From Nocardia iowensis (GTDB lineage: Bacteria; Actinomycetota; Actinomycetes; Mycobacteriales; Mycobacteriaceae): a stretch of 64,000 bases of DNA. Within the stretch, counting starts at the first letter, position 1. Every line of letters starts with the position of its first letter. Location of the stretch: the NCBI RefSeq assembly GCF_019222765.1, contig NZ_CP078145.1, forward strand, positions 4,712,001 to 4,776,000. The letters run 5' to 3'. The position numbers and the translations under genes were made by a program. The notes under the pieces were generated by a model. That model did not search any database. It was given only the letters and a program-made list of their open reading frames with translations, and had not been told where the DNA came from. Shown piece by piece: positions 53,568 to 62,977 of the stretch.

Positions 53568-54856
53568 TGATATCGCCCCGGCGGATCGGGTGGGCCGCGT
53601 CCGAGGTCGACATCCATTCGGCGGGGCCGCACCAAGAATGTCGCGGCCACCACTATCGACAGTACGGCGAATACGATCTCGATGTCGAACGCGTCGACGA
53701 GGATTCCGAACACCGCGGGCCCCGCCGCGGCGCCGACCGTCAACGCGATGATGACCCAGCTGAATCCCTCGGTCGGCCGGTCCGGGAACACCCGGGAACT
53801 CCACAGCGACACCACGGTGCCGGACACCATGAAACCCGTGCCATAGAGTGCGGCTGCCACGACGAACATGACCGACGACGGACTGCCCATCGCGAGGATC
53901 CCGCAGGACAACAAGGTGCAGAGCTGCGCGACGACGAAAACCGTTGGCATGCCCCACTTGCCGACGAGCGCACCGGTGGCGGTACCGATCACCCCCGCAA
54001 CACCGATCAAACTCCAGAACAGCGGTGCGGAGCTGCTTTCGTGGTCACCACCTGCCACCAGGATTCCCGCGTACGACCAGTAGACCGCACCGACGAGGCC
54101 GACGGAGAACGCCGCGGCGACCAGCCGACGGTGCCGTGCGGTCTGCAGCAACGCATACCAGCGCAGCCTCGGCGGATTGCGGCCCGACCGGCCGGTATGG
54201 GCCGCCTTGGGCAGGACGAGAAAGTTCCATGCCGTGACGAGCAATGCAAGGCAGGCGGTCCCGAACCAGATGGTTCGCCAGCCCGAGCCGGTGACGAGCA
54301 GGACGGCGGGGCCGGCGACCATCACCCCGAACGTCGTGCCCGTGCTGATCATCGAGAGCGCGTGCCCGCGAGCGTCGGGCCGGGTCGACGCCGCGACGGC
54401 GTCCGAATACGGGGCCCAGACCCAGCCCGGCGCCGTACCGGCGAGCGCCACACCGATCGCGAGCACCGCGGTGCTCTGCGCCGCGGCCATCATGGCCATT
54501 CCGACGGCCGCACTCAATCCGCCGATCACCACCGGAACGCGGGGGCTGCAGCGGCCGGACAGTCGCGCGACGACGACCAGGACGACGAGTTCGGCGACGT
54601 AGCCCACGCTCGATATGGCGCCGAGAACACCTGCGCTGCCGCCGAATTCGCGTTGCAATTGCGGCAAGAAGAGCCCGTAACCATAACGGCCGTACCCGTA
54701 GACGATCGCGAGGGTCAGCAAGCCGGGCACACCGACTCGGAACGCTCCGGACCAGCGGGCCCGCACCTCGTCGGACGCTGCGGTGTCGGACGCTGCGGTG
54801 TCGCAGGCGGGCGCGGCCACCGGCCCGCCACCGCGAGCGCTGTCGCTATTCGCCAT
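53564..54856 (-). CDS. MFS transporter (YbfB/CynX-like)
   Basis: 430 aa with twelve predicted membrane segments, e.g. GLLTLAIVYGYGRYGYGLFL, AVGMAMMAAAQSTAVLAIGV and GFSWVIIALTVGAAAGPAVF. The first segment with GYGRYGYG is typical of this single-family exporter group. It is the first gene of the minus-strand operon (MFS, CGNR, asnB), so it is the likely exporter of the cluster product. The N-terminal cytoplasmic tail contains a duplicated DTAAS unit caused by a 15-bp tandem repeat. Confidence 0.87.
   Translation of the reverse strand: MANSDSARGGGPVAAPACDTAASDTAASDEVRARWSGAFRVGVPGLLTLAIVYGYGRYGYGLFLPQLQREFGGSAGVLGAISSVGYVAELVVLVVVARLSGRCSPRVPVVIGGLSAAVGMAMMAAAQSTAVLAIGVALAGTAPGWVWAPYSDAVAASTRPDARGHALSMISTGTTFGVMVAGPAVLLVTGSGWRTIWFGTACLALLVTAWNFLVLPKAAHTGRSGRNPPRLRWYALLQTARHRRLVAAAFSVGLVGAVYWSYAGILVAGGDHESSSAPLFWSLIGVAGVIGTATGALVGKWGMPTVFVVAQLCTLLSCGILAMGSPSSVMFVVAAALYGTGFMVSGTVVSLWSSRVFPDRPTEGFSWVIIALTVGAAAGPAVFGILVDAFDIEIVFAVLSIVVAATFLVRPRRMDVDLGRGPPDPPGRYQ
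54770..54799. repeat. Perfect 15-bp tandem duplication inside the MFS gene
   Basis: GTCGGACGCTGCGGT occurs twice without spacing (54770-54784 and 54785-54799). Being a multiple of three, it only adds five residues to the cytoplasmic N-terminus. Probably replication slippage; copy number may vary between strains. Confidence 0.9.
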
Positions 54857-55432
54857 CTCTCTCCCTACAACGCATTGACCGTTTACCGGCTATCTGCGCT
54901 TTGTTGGTAGGTCGCTTTCCATATAACACCGGTTGTGTGCGCACCGCAACCAAGGACCACCATCATCGAATCCACCAGAAGATGCGCTATCGCACCAAAA
55001 GGCGGCTTCTGTCAAGTACTAGATACGTTGTCAGCCAACACTTCTCAACACCCGTGAAGTGCCACAACGCATGTCGACACAGCAGTGGACCGTACCGGCA
55101 TCGGTGTCTGCGAATACCCAAGGCGCACACGCCAAAACACCGATTTCCAAATGCCGCCAATCAGCCAATAGATGGTTGACAGTCGTTACCTTGGGCACGT
55201 AACGTCGGCCACAGCTGGAATGACGGTCGCGCAGCGGGCCGGTTCCGGCGGGGGCCGGACTGGATTTCATCCATGGGGCGCACGGCAATTGCCGGAGGGT
55301 TTAGACCAAAGCCCTGTCTCAACCTATTCGCCAGGCCTGTCCATGCAGGCTCGTTCGATCAGTTGTCGGCGCGCGTACTGGCGCGCGACGAGCCGTCGAG
55401 CGGTCGTGCAGCTACCACGGGGAAGGTTTCTC
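54857..55432. promoter_or_regulatory. 576-bp divergent control region of the SAM-decarboxylase cluster
   Basis: No convincing gene: the reading frames here lack ribosome binding sites and homology. The stretch between 54890 and 55170 is clearly poorer in GC than its surroundings. A TTGACA at 55176-55181 with a weak GTAACG 17 bp later is the best promoter candidate for speD. The length is unusual for this genome and suggests several binding sites or a long leader RNA. Confidence 0.5.
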
Positions 55433-55852
55433 ATGACCATTCAAGATTTACCAACGGCTTTCCGAGCCAATGCCCAAGGCATCGAATACGCGGGCGTTCA
55501 CATCACCGTTGACATGTGGGATGCCACCTTGCTCAACGACGCGACCCTCGTCAGCCGAACACTCCGCCGGGCCGCCACCGCGTGCGGTGCCACCGTGCTC
55601 GATGTGTTCCTCCACCGCTTCGAACCCCAAGGGCTAACGGCTGTAGCACTTTTGGCCGAATCACATATATCCATGCACGCCTGGCCGGAACGCGGCTACG
55701 CCGCCTGGGACATCTTCACCTGCGGCAGCTGCGACCCCTATCTGGCGATCCCGGTGCTGAACGAAACCTTCTCGCCCGGCAGGCTACAAATCGCCGAGCA
55801 GAAACGAGGCGTGTCCTGCCCGGTGATCGACGTGCAGGGGGCATTGTCGTGA
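55433..55852 (+). CDS. speD: S-adenosylmethionine decarboxylase (pyruvoyl type)
   Basis: 139 aa, the small prokaryotic class. The self-cleavage and active-site residues are all present: ESHISMHAWPERGYAAWDIF gives the pyruvoyl-forming Ser77 and His82, and FTCGSC gives Cys97. The product is decarboxylated SAM, the aminopropyl donor. The ATG follows GGGGAAGG; the frame extends upstream to 55172 without support. Its stop overlaps the GTG of the next gene. No spermidine synthase gene is nearby, so the aminopropyl acceptor is probably not a standard polyamine. Confidence 0.9.
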   Translation: MTIQDLPTAFRANAQGIEYAGVHITVDMWDATLLNDATLVSRTLRRAATACGATVLDVFLHRFEPQGLTAVALLAESHISMHAWPERGYAAWDIFTCGSCDPYLAIPVLNETFSPGRLQIAEQKRGVSCPVIDVQGALS

Positions 55853-56973
55853 ACCCACACCAGCGCCGCTCGGGCACGCCCATCGGCTTTCCCATCGACC
55901 GCACCGACAATAACCGCCCGATCCTGCTTACCCCGGCCCTCGCCGACCAACTGACGGGGGCCGGTTTCACCGTGCTCACCGAGCCGGGTATCGGCGCCCG
56001 ATTCGGCATATCCGATGACGAATATGCCACGCACCGAGTATCTTTCGCCGACGCGGCAACAGTCTGGTCGTGCCCGCTGCTGATGAAGTACAAGGCCTTC
56101 GAGCCGGCGGAGATCCGGATGTTGCGCACCGACCAGACAGTCGCGGCGGTATTCCACGCCGAGGGACGCCCCGACATCACCTCCGCTCTGCTGGAGTCCG
56201 GAGTCCGCGCCTACAGCTATGAATTCCTGCACGAAGACAATCAATTTCCGATGATGCGGGCGGGCGGCCGCATCGCGGGCATCCAGTCGGTGCTCTACGC
56301 CGCGCACTACCTACAGACCTCCGAAGGCGGACGCGGCGTCCTGCTGGCCGACGTGCCGGGCTGCCCCGTGCCGCGCGTCCTGGTCATCGGCTCCGGCAAC
56401 GTCGGCACCTCCGCCGCCGAAACGGCCGTCAGCCTGGGCTGCGACGTCGTCGTCCTCTGCCACTCGGCGGCGAGCCTGCGGCGTTTCCAGGCGAGAACCG
56501 GCGGCACAATCCGTGCGGAGGTCAACGACGCGGCCACGCTCGCGCGGGAGATCCGGGAGGCCGACGCCGTCATCGGCGCCATTCTGATCTCGACCTACAG
56601 CACGCCCGCCATGATCGCCGAGCAGCACGTGCGGACGATGAAGCCGGGGGCGGTGATCGTCGATGCGACCGCGGGCTACGGCGACGGCTACCTGCCCACC
56701 GCTGGGCCGGTCCAGCGCCCCGGCGATCCGGCTCGCATCGTCCACGGCGTCGGCCATGTCAAGGTCGACGTGCTCCCGTCGGTCGTGCCCCTGACGGCCA
56801 CCTTCGCCTACACCACGAACGCGGCACCCTACCTGCTCCGGCTCGCTCGCGCGGTGCTGCACGGCGGGCCGGATCCGGCGATCGAATCGGCGCTCATCAC
56901 CGAGGCCGGGCGGGTCCGGCATCCGGTGCTCGAGGAGCACATGGGATATCTGGAGAGCGGGCTCGTCAGATGA
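55849..56973 (+). CDS. Alanine-dehydrogenase/PNT-like NAD-dependent enzyme
   Basis: 374 aa from a GTG overlapping the speD stop. The N-terminal AlaDH/PNT domain keeps a Lys in LLMKYKAFEPAEI (K80/K82) and a His in VFHAEG (H103), where alanine dehydrogenase has its catalytic pair. The NAD domain has VLVIGSGNVGTSAAETAVSL and ADAVIGAILISTYSTPAMI, then MKPGAVIVDATAGYGDGY. It may reductively aminate an oxo acid or join an amine to an oxo acid, as opine- and carboxyethyl-ornithine-type relatives do. Substrate unknown. Confidence 0.78.
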   Translation: MNPHQRRSGTPIGFPIDRTDNNRPILLTPALADQLTGAGFTVLTEPGIGARFGISDDEYATHRVSFADAATVWSCPLLMKYKAFEPAEIRMLRTDQTVAAVFHAEGRPDITSALLESGVRAYSYEFLHEDNQFPMMRAGGRIAGIQSVLYAAHYLQTSEGGRGVLLADVPGCPVPRVLVIGSGNVGTSAAETAVSLGCDVVVLCHSAASLRRFQARTGGTIRAEVNDAATLAREIREADAVIGAILISTYSTPAMIAEQHVRTMKPGAVIVDATAGYGDGYLPTAGPVQRPGDPARIVHGVGHVKVDVLPSVVPLTATFAYTTNAAPYLLRLARAVLHGGPDPAIESALITEAGRVRHPVLEEHMGYLESGLVR

Positions 56974-57698
56974 CCACCTCCTACGCCGATCGCGCGGCGC
57001 TGTATGCGATCGAGATCGCCGCGACGCCGGTGCCGAGCAGCCTGCCCGAACTCCTGCACCCCGGCGTCAGCGTCGCCGAGATGCCCTGCGGCACTGGTCA
57101 TTTCCTGCCGCTGTACCGGGCGCACCACGCGGACTGCTGGCTGCTCGACGCCGAACCCGCGATGCTGGCAGAAGCGGAACGACGGTGCGCGGCACTCGGA
57201 CTCCCCGTCCGCACGAGCCCCGTGCTCATCGGCCGTGATCGATCACCTGGACACTTCGATGTCGTGGTGTGCCCCAACGCGGCGCTCAATTACCTTGCCG
57301 CACAGCTCGGAATGGCCGGTGTGCTCAGATCCCTGCTCCGATTCACCACCACCGAGGGACATCTGCTGGTGCAGGCTGTCCTCCGCCATGCGGACGGGCG
57401 CATCGACCCCACCGCGTGCTACGACCCGCAGGCGCCGCACGACCGTTGGATACCCGAGTGGGAACGCCCGGACGGTAACGGCGGCACGGTAACCCGCAGC
57501 AGATGGCAGCGCCGCCGTGGCGATCGCATCATCGTCACGTTCGCGCGCACGCACAACGGCACCGAGCTTCCGGCATCCACCATCGAGCTCGTCGTCATCG
57601 ACTGTGCCGAGATCGTCCGATTCACCGAGGTCGAGGGACACCGCCTGGCCGACATCGGCATTCGTGACGGCATGACCGAAGTAATACTCCAGCGATAG
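56970..57698 (+). CDS. Class I SAM-dependent methyltransferase-like protein
   Basis: 242 aa. Motif I is degenerate but recognisable in VSVAEMPCGTGHFLPLY, motif II in CWLLDAEPAMLAEAERR, and FDVVVCPNAALNYL follows. ATGA overlap with the dehydrogenase-like gene. In this operon it could transfer methyl from SAM or aminopropyl from decarboxylated SAM; several aminopropyltransferases have this same fold. The sequence does not decide between them. Confidence 0.78.
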   Translation: MTTSYADRAALYAIEIAATPVPSSLPELLHPGVSVAEMPCGTGHFLPLYRAHHADCWLLDAEPAMLAEAERRCAALGLPVRTSPVLIGRDRSPGHFDVVVCPNAALNYLAAQLGMAGVLRSLLRFTTTEGHLLVQAVLRHADGRIDPTACYDPQAPHDRWIPEWERPDGNGGTVTRSRWQRRRGDRIIVTFARTHNGTELPASTIELVVIDCAEIVRFTEVEGHRLADIGIRDGMTEVILQR

Positions 57699-57710
57699 AC
57701 CGGAAGACCA

Positions 57711-58388
57711 ATGGACGCACTGGAATACTGGGATACCTACTACTCGCAACCCTTCTTGTACGGAATGGGCACCGAGAACATCCTGCGGCTGCTCGCGGGA
57801 CTCCCTCCGGTAGCCACCTGGATAGATCTGGGGTGCGGCTCCGAATCGCTGCTGTGGGCCTGCGCCATCCGCGCAGGTGCCCTGCACGCCGTCGACTCCG
57901 ACGGGGAGCGGCTCCGGCTGCTCGAAAAGCATTCCGAAACAACAGAACCCACTGGTTCCTACGCCACCGCGATAGCGCTGGCCGGTTCCGGGCGAAGCTG
58001 GGACGACATACGCGCGACGCTGCGGACGACCACCGTGGCGGACTGCCTGACCGATCAGCCCGCCATCCCGGACACCGCCGAGTTGGTCACCCAGTTCGGC
58101 CTGCTCGGGCTCTGCGAAGCGCGGGATCGATTCCGCGCCGCCGTAACAGGTTCCGCGTCGCTCCTCGCCGCGGACGGCTGGGTAGCGGGAGCGAACTGGG
58201 TGGCAGCAGACAAGCCGGAACGAATCCAGCTCGACGAGCAGCTGTACCTGGACAGCTTCGCGGACAACGGCATTCGCCTGGACCATGTCGAACGGATAGC
58301 GAGCACCGATCCGGCTTATCCGTTCGTCTGGATGTATCGCGGCAAACGCGACAGCCGAGGCGGCCCGTCCCCGAGCGGCAGCTACTAG
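57711..58388 (+). CDS. Second SAM-dependent transferase, NNMT/PNMT-like
   Basis: 225 aa. Motif I is TWIDLGCGSESLLWACAI, motif II ALHAVDSDGERLRLL; later VTQFGLLGLCEARDRFRAAV and GWVAGANWVAADKP recall the small-molecule N-methyltransferases of the NNMT/PNMT/TEMT group, as does the N-terminal YWDTYYSQPFLYG. It follows the previous gene by 12 bp with GGAAG as ribosome binding site and appears to end the operon. Confidence 0.75.
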   Translation: MDALEYWDTYYSQPFLYGMGTENILRLLAGLPPVATWIDLGCGSESLLWACAIRAGALHAVDSDGERLRLLEKHSETTEPTGSYATAIALAGSGRSWDDIRATLRTTTVADCLTDQPAIPDTAELVTQFGLLGLCEARDRFRAAVTGSASLLAADGWVAGANWVAADKPERIQLDEQLYLDSFADNGIRLDHVERIASTDPAYPFVWMYRGKRDSRGGPSPSGSY

Positions 58389-58524
58389 TGTGTCACGGTG
58401 GTAGTCCAGGATTCGGCGAAAATCTTGTCGGGCCACTGCTTCGAGGGAGGAACTGATCGAGACGTCGAAGAGGCGCGACCAGAACTCGGCCCAGGGGGAA
58501 CGTACGGCTAGTCCGCCTGGGCTC

Positions 58525-58830
58525 GTGGTGTTCACCTGTGCGCTCATCGGGATTGCGCTGTTTCTCTGCGTCCACTTCGACCGCATCCCCTTCGTCGGGG
58601 ACCTCACCGGCCCCGACCAGCTGCTGACCCTGGTAATCGGCGCGATGCTGCTAACTGGTTCGCTCGCGGTATGGGCGATCAAGACGCTGTACGTTGTCGG
58701 GCGAGAGCAGCGGTGGAGCTGGAAAATCGCGGCCGTACCCGTGGCTGTTCTTGCGGCGCTGATCGTCGGGTGGGCTGTCGAGCCTGCCGGTTTCGACTCC
58801 GCGCGGCAATCGATGGAGGCGCGGACCTAG
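58525..58830 (+). CDS. Small three-helix membrane protein
   Basis: About 101 aa: VFTCALIGIALFLCVHFD, LLTLVIGAMLLTGSLAVWAI and AAVPVAVLAALIVGWAV are three membrane segments. No family recognised. The frame stays open 24 codons further up to a CTG at 58453, immediately after a strong GGGAGGAA (58445-58452), while the GTG at 58525 has no ribosome binding site. A longer protein with a charged N-terminus starting at the CTG is possible. Confidence 0.55.
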   Translation: MVFTCALIGIALFLCVHFDRIPFVGDLTGPDQLLTLVIGAMLLTGSLAVWAIKTLYVVGREQRWSWKIAAVPVAVLAALIVGWAVEPAGFDSARQSMEART

Positions 58831-58874
58831 CCACGACCCCTGGCGGACACCCGCCAGAGGCACGCGCTGACCTA

Positions 58875-59387
58875 TTACGCGGTGGTCTGCCGCTTCGGCA
58901 GCTTCCAACCGGGCCGGGGGAAGTGGCAGGTGTAGCCGTCGGGGTAGCGCTCTAGATAGTCCTGGTGCTCGGGCTCGGCCTCCCAGAACTCGGGCGCCGG
59001 GGTCACCTCGGTGACCACCTTGCCCGGCCACAGGCCGGAGGCGTCGACATCGGCGATGGTGTCCAGTGCGACGCGCCGCTGCTCGTCATCGAGATAGAAG
59101 ATCTCCGATCGGTAGCTGGTACCGATGTCGTTGCCCTGGCGGTCCTTCGTGGTCGGATCGTGGATCTGGAAGAAGAACTCCAGCAGCGCCCGGTAGTCCG
59201 TTCGCGCCGGGTCGTAGATGATCTCCACGGCCTCCGCATGGCCCGGGTGATTGCGATAGGTGGGATGGTCATTGCGGCCGCCGATGTAGCCGACCCGGGT
59301 CGACAGCACGCCGGGCTGTTTACGGATCAAATCCTCCATGCCCCAGAAACATCCGCCCGCCAGAATGGCCTTCCGCGTGTCGGTCAC
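58875..59387 (-). CDS. msrA: Peptide-methionine (S)-S-oxide reductase
   Basis: 170 aa. The catalytic motif GGCFWGMED puts the nucleophilic Cys at position 13. Other family marks are [25 protein letters not shown] and [13 protein letters not shown]. It repairs S-epimers of methionine sulfoxide in the cytoplasm. A GTG start overlaps the msrB stop as GTGA, so the two are translationally coupled with msrB first. Together they cover both sulfoxide epimers. Confidence 0.95.
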   Translation of the reverse strand: MTDTRKAILAGGCFWGMEDLIRKQPGVLSTRVGYIGGRNDHPTYRNHPGHAEAVEIIYDPARTDYRALLEFFFQIHDPTTKDRQGNDIGTSYRSEIFYLDDEQRRVALDTIADVDASGLWPGKVVTEVTPAPEFWEAEPEHQDYLERYPDGYTCHFPRPGWKLPKRQTTA

Positions 59388-59839
59388 GCGTCCTCCTTCG
59401 TGAACAAAGTCCGGTACTGCCCATATCCTTGTGCCTCGAGGTCATCGAGGTGGATGAACCGCAGCGCCGCCGAATTGATGCAGTAGCGCAGGCCGCCCGC
59501 CTCCCGTGGCCCGTCGGTGAACACATGTCCGAGATGGCTGTCCCCGTGCGCCGACCGCGCCTCGGTGCGGATCATCAAATGACTGAAGTCCCGCTTCTCG
59601 ACCACATTTCCGGCATCGATCGGCTTGGTGAAGCTCGGCCATCCCGACCCACTGTCGAACTTGTCGACCGAGGCGAACAACGGCTCACCGGACACCACAT
59701 CGACGTAGATACCCGGCTCGTGATTGTCCCAGTACTCGCCCGTGAACGCCCGCTCGGTCCCGTTCTTCTGCGTGACCTGGTACTGCTCCGGCGACAGGGC
59801 GGCGACGGCCGCGGGATTCCGGTTGTATTCCTGTGCCAC
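59384..59839 (-). CDS. msrB: Peptide-methionine (R)-S-oxide reductase
   Basis: 151 aa. Family marks are [21 protein letters not shown] and the catalytic [14 protein letters not shown] with Cys120. The two CxxC pairs that bind structural zinc in many MsrBs are absent, so this is the zinc-free type. It reduces R-methionine sulfoxide. First gene of the msrB-msrA operon. Confidence 0.95.
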   Translation of the reverse strand: MAQEYNRNPAAVAALSPEQYQVTQKNGTERAFTGEYWDNHEPGIYVDVVSGEPLFASVDKFDSGSGWPSFTKPIDAGNVVEKRDFSHLMIRTEARSAHGDSHLGHVFTDGPREAGGLRYCINSAALRFIHLDDLEAQGYGQYRTLFTKEDA

Positions 59840-60051
59840 ATGACCTCCTCATATCGGCCCCACGTACAACCCACGCACCTGCCCGGAAAGTCCCATCCAG
59901 CCGGGCAGCACGATTCGCGGTGACTCCGACCACACAGTCCGCCCGGCGGCCCCTGCAGTAGGGTCAGCGAACTAAACCCGAACGTAAGTCTATTCACAAT
60001 TACCTATCCTCCGTTTGCGTAGCTTGTTCGATCGCTGATCGACTGGGGCGC

Positions 60052-61611
60052 ATGGCCAGCGAAAGTTCGACGATAAGCAGACGCAGGGGTTTCCTGCCGC
60101 GGCTGCGTCGTCGCAACCTCGACGGCTACGAGATGGTTATCGCGGCGTCGGAGAAGCCGACGCCGGATGAAACGCAGAGCGCCAACCGCAATGTGTTGAT
60201 CGTGGCCTTGTTCGCCGCGTTGGGCGGCATGCTCTACGGCTACGACACCGGGATCATCTCCGGTGCGCTGCCCAAGATGTCGGCGCAATGGGGCATCGGC
60301 CACGCGCAGCAGGAGATCGTGACCGCCGCGATCCTGGCCGGTGCGGTGGTCGGCGCGCTGGTGGGTGGATCGCTGTCGAAGGCGCTCGGCCGCCGGAAAG
60401 TCATCTTGATCATCGCCTGCGTCTTCGCCGTCGGCGTCGTGGCCTGCTCGCTGGCGGTGAACGCCTGGATGATGGTGGTCTGCCGGCTGTTCCTCGGTCT
60501 CGCGGTCGGCGGCTGTTCACAGATCGTGCCGACCTATATCGCGGAGCTCGCGCCACCGCACCGCAGGGGCGCGATGGTGACCTTCTTCAATCTGGCGATC
60601 GGTGTGGGCATCTTCCTGGCCAACCTGGTCAGTCTGCTCGCGGCCTCCGGCGGCGCGGACGGCACCTTCGAGGCGAGCGGCGACTGGCGGTGGATGATCG
60701 GTATCGCCGTGGTCCCGGCGCTGGTACTGGCCGCGGCAATGCAACGGCTGCCGGAGACACCACGCTGGCTCATCGACAACGGGACGGTCGGCAAGGCCAG
60801 GGTGGTGCTGCGGTGGATGCGCCCGAACAGGTCGGCCGCCGTCGACGAAACGCTGAAGATCTGGGCGATCTCGCAGCAGGAGCACAAGGAGTCCCGTGGC
60901 GGCTGGGCCAACCTGACCCAGCGGTGGGCCCGGCCCGCACTGGTGGCCGGCCTCGGCATCGCGGCGTTCACCCAGCTGTCCGGGCTGGAGATGATGATCT
61001 ATTACTCGCACACCATCCTCGGCACTGCCGCGGGCTTCGGCACCAGCATGGTCGTCTGGTCGGGCCTCGGCATCGCCGCGGTCTATCTGATCTTCACCGC
61101 GGTGGGCGAGCGGCTGGTCGATGTGGTCGGGCGCCGCCGGTTGATGCTCATGCTCATTCCGGGCGCGACGATCTTTCTGTTCGGCTTCGGCCTGCTCTTC
61201 GTGCTCACCGACCACCCCAACCGCTATCTCACCCTTGCCCTGATGCTCGCTTACATGGCATGCAACGCGGCGGGGCTACAAGCGGTGGGCTGGCTGCTCG
61301 GCTCCGAGCTCTATCCGCTGAGCATTCGCGACCGCGCGACCAGCCTGCACGCGGTCGCACTCTGGGGTTCGAATCTGGTGCTCACGCTGACCGCGCTCAC
61401 CACTATCGACAGCCTCGGGCTCGGCCCCGCGTTCGTCATGTACGCGATGTTCAACCTGTTGTCGTTCGTCTTCGTGTATTTCCTCGTTCCCGAAACCAAG
61501 GGACATTCGCTCGAGGACATCGAACAGTCCCTGCGCGAGGGGACATTTCTGCCCTTACGGGGCAATATCGGCAGCCGAGTCGAGGTCTCCTCCACAGCCC
61601 GATCTGTTTGA
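60052..61611 (+). CDS. Sugar-porter family MFS transporter
   Basis: 519 aa with twelve membrane segments and the sugar-porter signatures: GGMLYGYDTGIISGAL, the RxGRR-like SKALGRRKVILI, PETPRWLIDNG after segment 6, GERLVDVVGRRRLML and the C-terminal PETKGHSLEDIE. It should carry a sugar or polyol by proton symport. A long basic N-terminus (ISRRRGFLPRLRRRN) precedes segment 1; ATG 60133 would give a shorter form nearer the family's usual start. No catabolic genes adjoin. Confidence 0.88.
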   Translation: MASESSTISRRRGFLPRLRRRNLDGYEMVIAASEKPTPDETQSANRNVLIVALFAALGGMLYGYDTGIISGALPKMSAQWGIGHAQQEIVTAAILAGAVVGALVGGSLSKALGRRKVILIIACVFAVGVVACSLAVNAWMMVVCRLFLGLAVGGCSQIVPTYIAELAPPHRRGAMVTFFNLAIGVGIFLANLVSLLAASGGADGTFEASGDWRWMIGIAVVPALVLAAAMQRLPETPRWLIDNGTVGKARVVLRWMRPNRSAAVDETLKIWAISQQEHKESRGGWANLTQRWARPALVAGLGIAAFTQLSGLEMMIYYSHTILGTAAGFGTSMVVWSGLGIAAVYLIFTAVGERLVDVVGRRRLMLMLIPGATIFLFGFGLLFVLTDHPNRYLTLALMLAYMACNAAGLQAVGWLLGSELYPLSIRDRATSLHAVALWGSNLVLTLTALTTIDSLGLGPAFVMYAMFNLLSFVFVYFLVPETKGHSLEDIEQSLREGTFLPLRGNIGSRVEVSSTARSV

Positions 61612-62037
61612 CCACACACCGCCCCCCGCCGACCGCCGGGGGACGCGCGCCTGGCACCGCTCCAGGACGGGCCCATCCCCTACCACGCGTCGCGGCACCG
61701 CGCGGGTGCCGAGATCAAGCTTCCCGCACAACACATTTCGAGTACCCGCACGTCGACGTGATAGACCGTGACCAGCACGTGATCCGCCCGTGATCGACCG
61801 CTATCGCTGTTAATCGGACCTCAACTCGATTTTAGAATGCGCCACACTACTCGTAGTTCGCCTCGGCAAGTTCTACGTTGGTGACAACGAGTCAGGCCAC
61901 CTTCCTACGGGACCCACACTTCGAGCTGACGCATTCGACAAGCGTGGATACGGCACCAACTGGACGCACACAGCGGCCCCGTAAGAACAAAGCCGCACGG
62001 GGCACGAATATTGCCAGTACATCCAGAAGAGGTTGAA
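61612..62037. other. Gene-free stretch after the sugar porter
   Basis: No supported coding sequence. A GC-rich imperfect hairpin near 61628-61652 may terminate the sugar-porter transcript. The part after about 61790 is less GC-rich and probably contains the promoter of the small gene at 62038. Confidence 0.4.
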
Positions 62038-62349
62038 ATGGCGCTTTATTTCACCGAGTTGTCGATCACCAGCGATACCACGCCGGAATGTGCATCTCGC
62101 ACAATCTCGCGCGGACGAGTGGCGTGGCGGCTGAGCTGGCTGCCCGACCGGCTCCTCACGCTCGAACAAGCAAGGGCCGGAATGGAACTCGACGAACTGC
62201 TCAGCGAACCCGGTAGCGCGCACGACGGCGTGGCCCTAGCGCTCGCGGACGACTGCGCAGGCAGGCTCGGCATGCTGCGGGAACACGTGGTGATCTTGTT
62301 GGCCAAGCGAATGGCGGCCCGATTGCAGTGCGCCGTCAGTACGCGGTGA
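62038..62349 (+). CDS. Small hypothetical protein
   Basis: 103 aa: MALYFTELSITSDTTPE, then a helical part LLTLEQARAGMELDELLSEP and LGMLREHVVILLAKRMAARL. AGAGG lies 7 nt before the ATG. No signal peptide or family recognised; soluble and helical. It is flanked on both sides by several hundred bases without genes, so it is probably monocistronic. Confidence 0.55.
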   Translation: MALYFTELSITSDTTPECASRTISRGRVAWRLSWLPDRLLTLEQARAGMELDELLSEPGSAHDGVALALADDCAGRLGMLREHVVILLAKRMAARLQCAVSTR

Positions 62350-62977
62350 CCCAAGCGCCGGCTTCGACAAATAAGAAAAGCCGGTCGGTATCTCCTGCTG
62401 CAAAACGACTGTTCGAGCTTATTCTCCGGTCTGACATTTTCACAGAATGAAACCGACCACTCGGGCCGATATTCGCGCCAGCCCCCAAAAATATGGGCTC
62501 ATCCCATGACTAAGTCCATTGCTGCCGTGACGTGCCCGGTGGTAGGGTTTGCGATAGCCGGCGAAGGTAATGCAACTCAAAAGCACTTCGAGGATTGGCA
62601 CACATGGGGACTTCAACCTAGGTTGCGATATCTGCATTTCTAGACACCTGACGTGACTATTTTTGCATCGGGGGTTCAGCTATGCGCAACAATGAGACGT
62701 GCGCTCGCTATAGTTATTCCGATATAGGTGCAGCCCGCTAATTCAGCTATTCGCACGATCACGTAATTCGTGCGTCAGTAATAAACATCCCGATATCGGG
62801 TTACAAGCACGACGCGCCCTCGACGACCCCTGCGGTCGCTGCCGGGGAACGTGCTCATCATCGAATCTCCGCATGCCTGTCTCCCGGCCCGGAGCGCCAG
62901 CGCCGCGCTGTGCCCACCCGGCCCGGACAGCGAACCAGCGGGCCCGCGCACCTGACCGGGCCGAGGGAGGGAGCCCA
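62350..62977. other. 628-bp gene-free stretch upstream of the MaoC gene
   Basis: No coding sequence that I can support on either strand. The region is less GC-rich than the rest and contains TATAGT near 62710, an inverted repeat GCACGA...TCGTGC near 62754-62775, and the short palindrome CCCGATATCGGG near 62790. These could form the control region of the MaoC/CitE operon. Confidence 0.45.

Noticed and set aside
53568..53957. N-terminal extension of the second CGNR regulator
   Set aside because: It would run inside the MFS gene and has no homology; the GTGA overlap at 53567 is the natural start.
54901..55179. 92-codon plus-strand frame in the divergent gap
   Set aside because: No ribosome binding site, no recognisable domain and a His/Arg/Lys-rich composition unlike a folded protein.
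62440..62637. Short minus-strand frame in the gap before the MaoC gene
   Set aside because: No ribosome binding site or homology, and the base composition of the region is non-coding in character.
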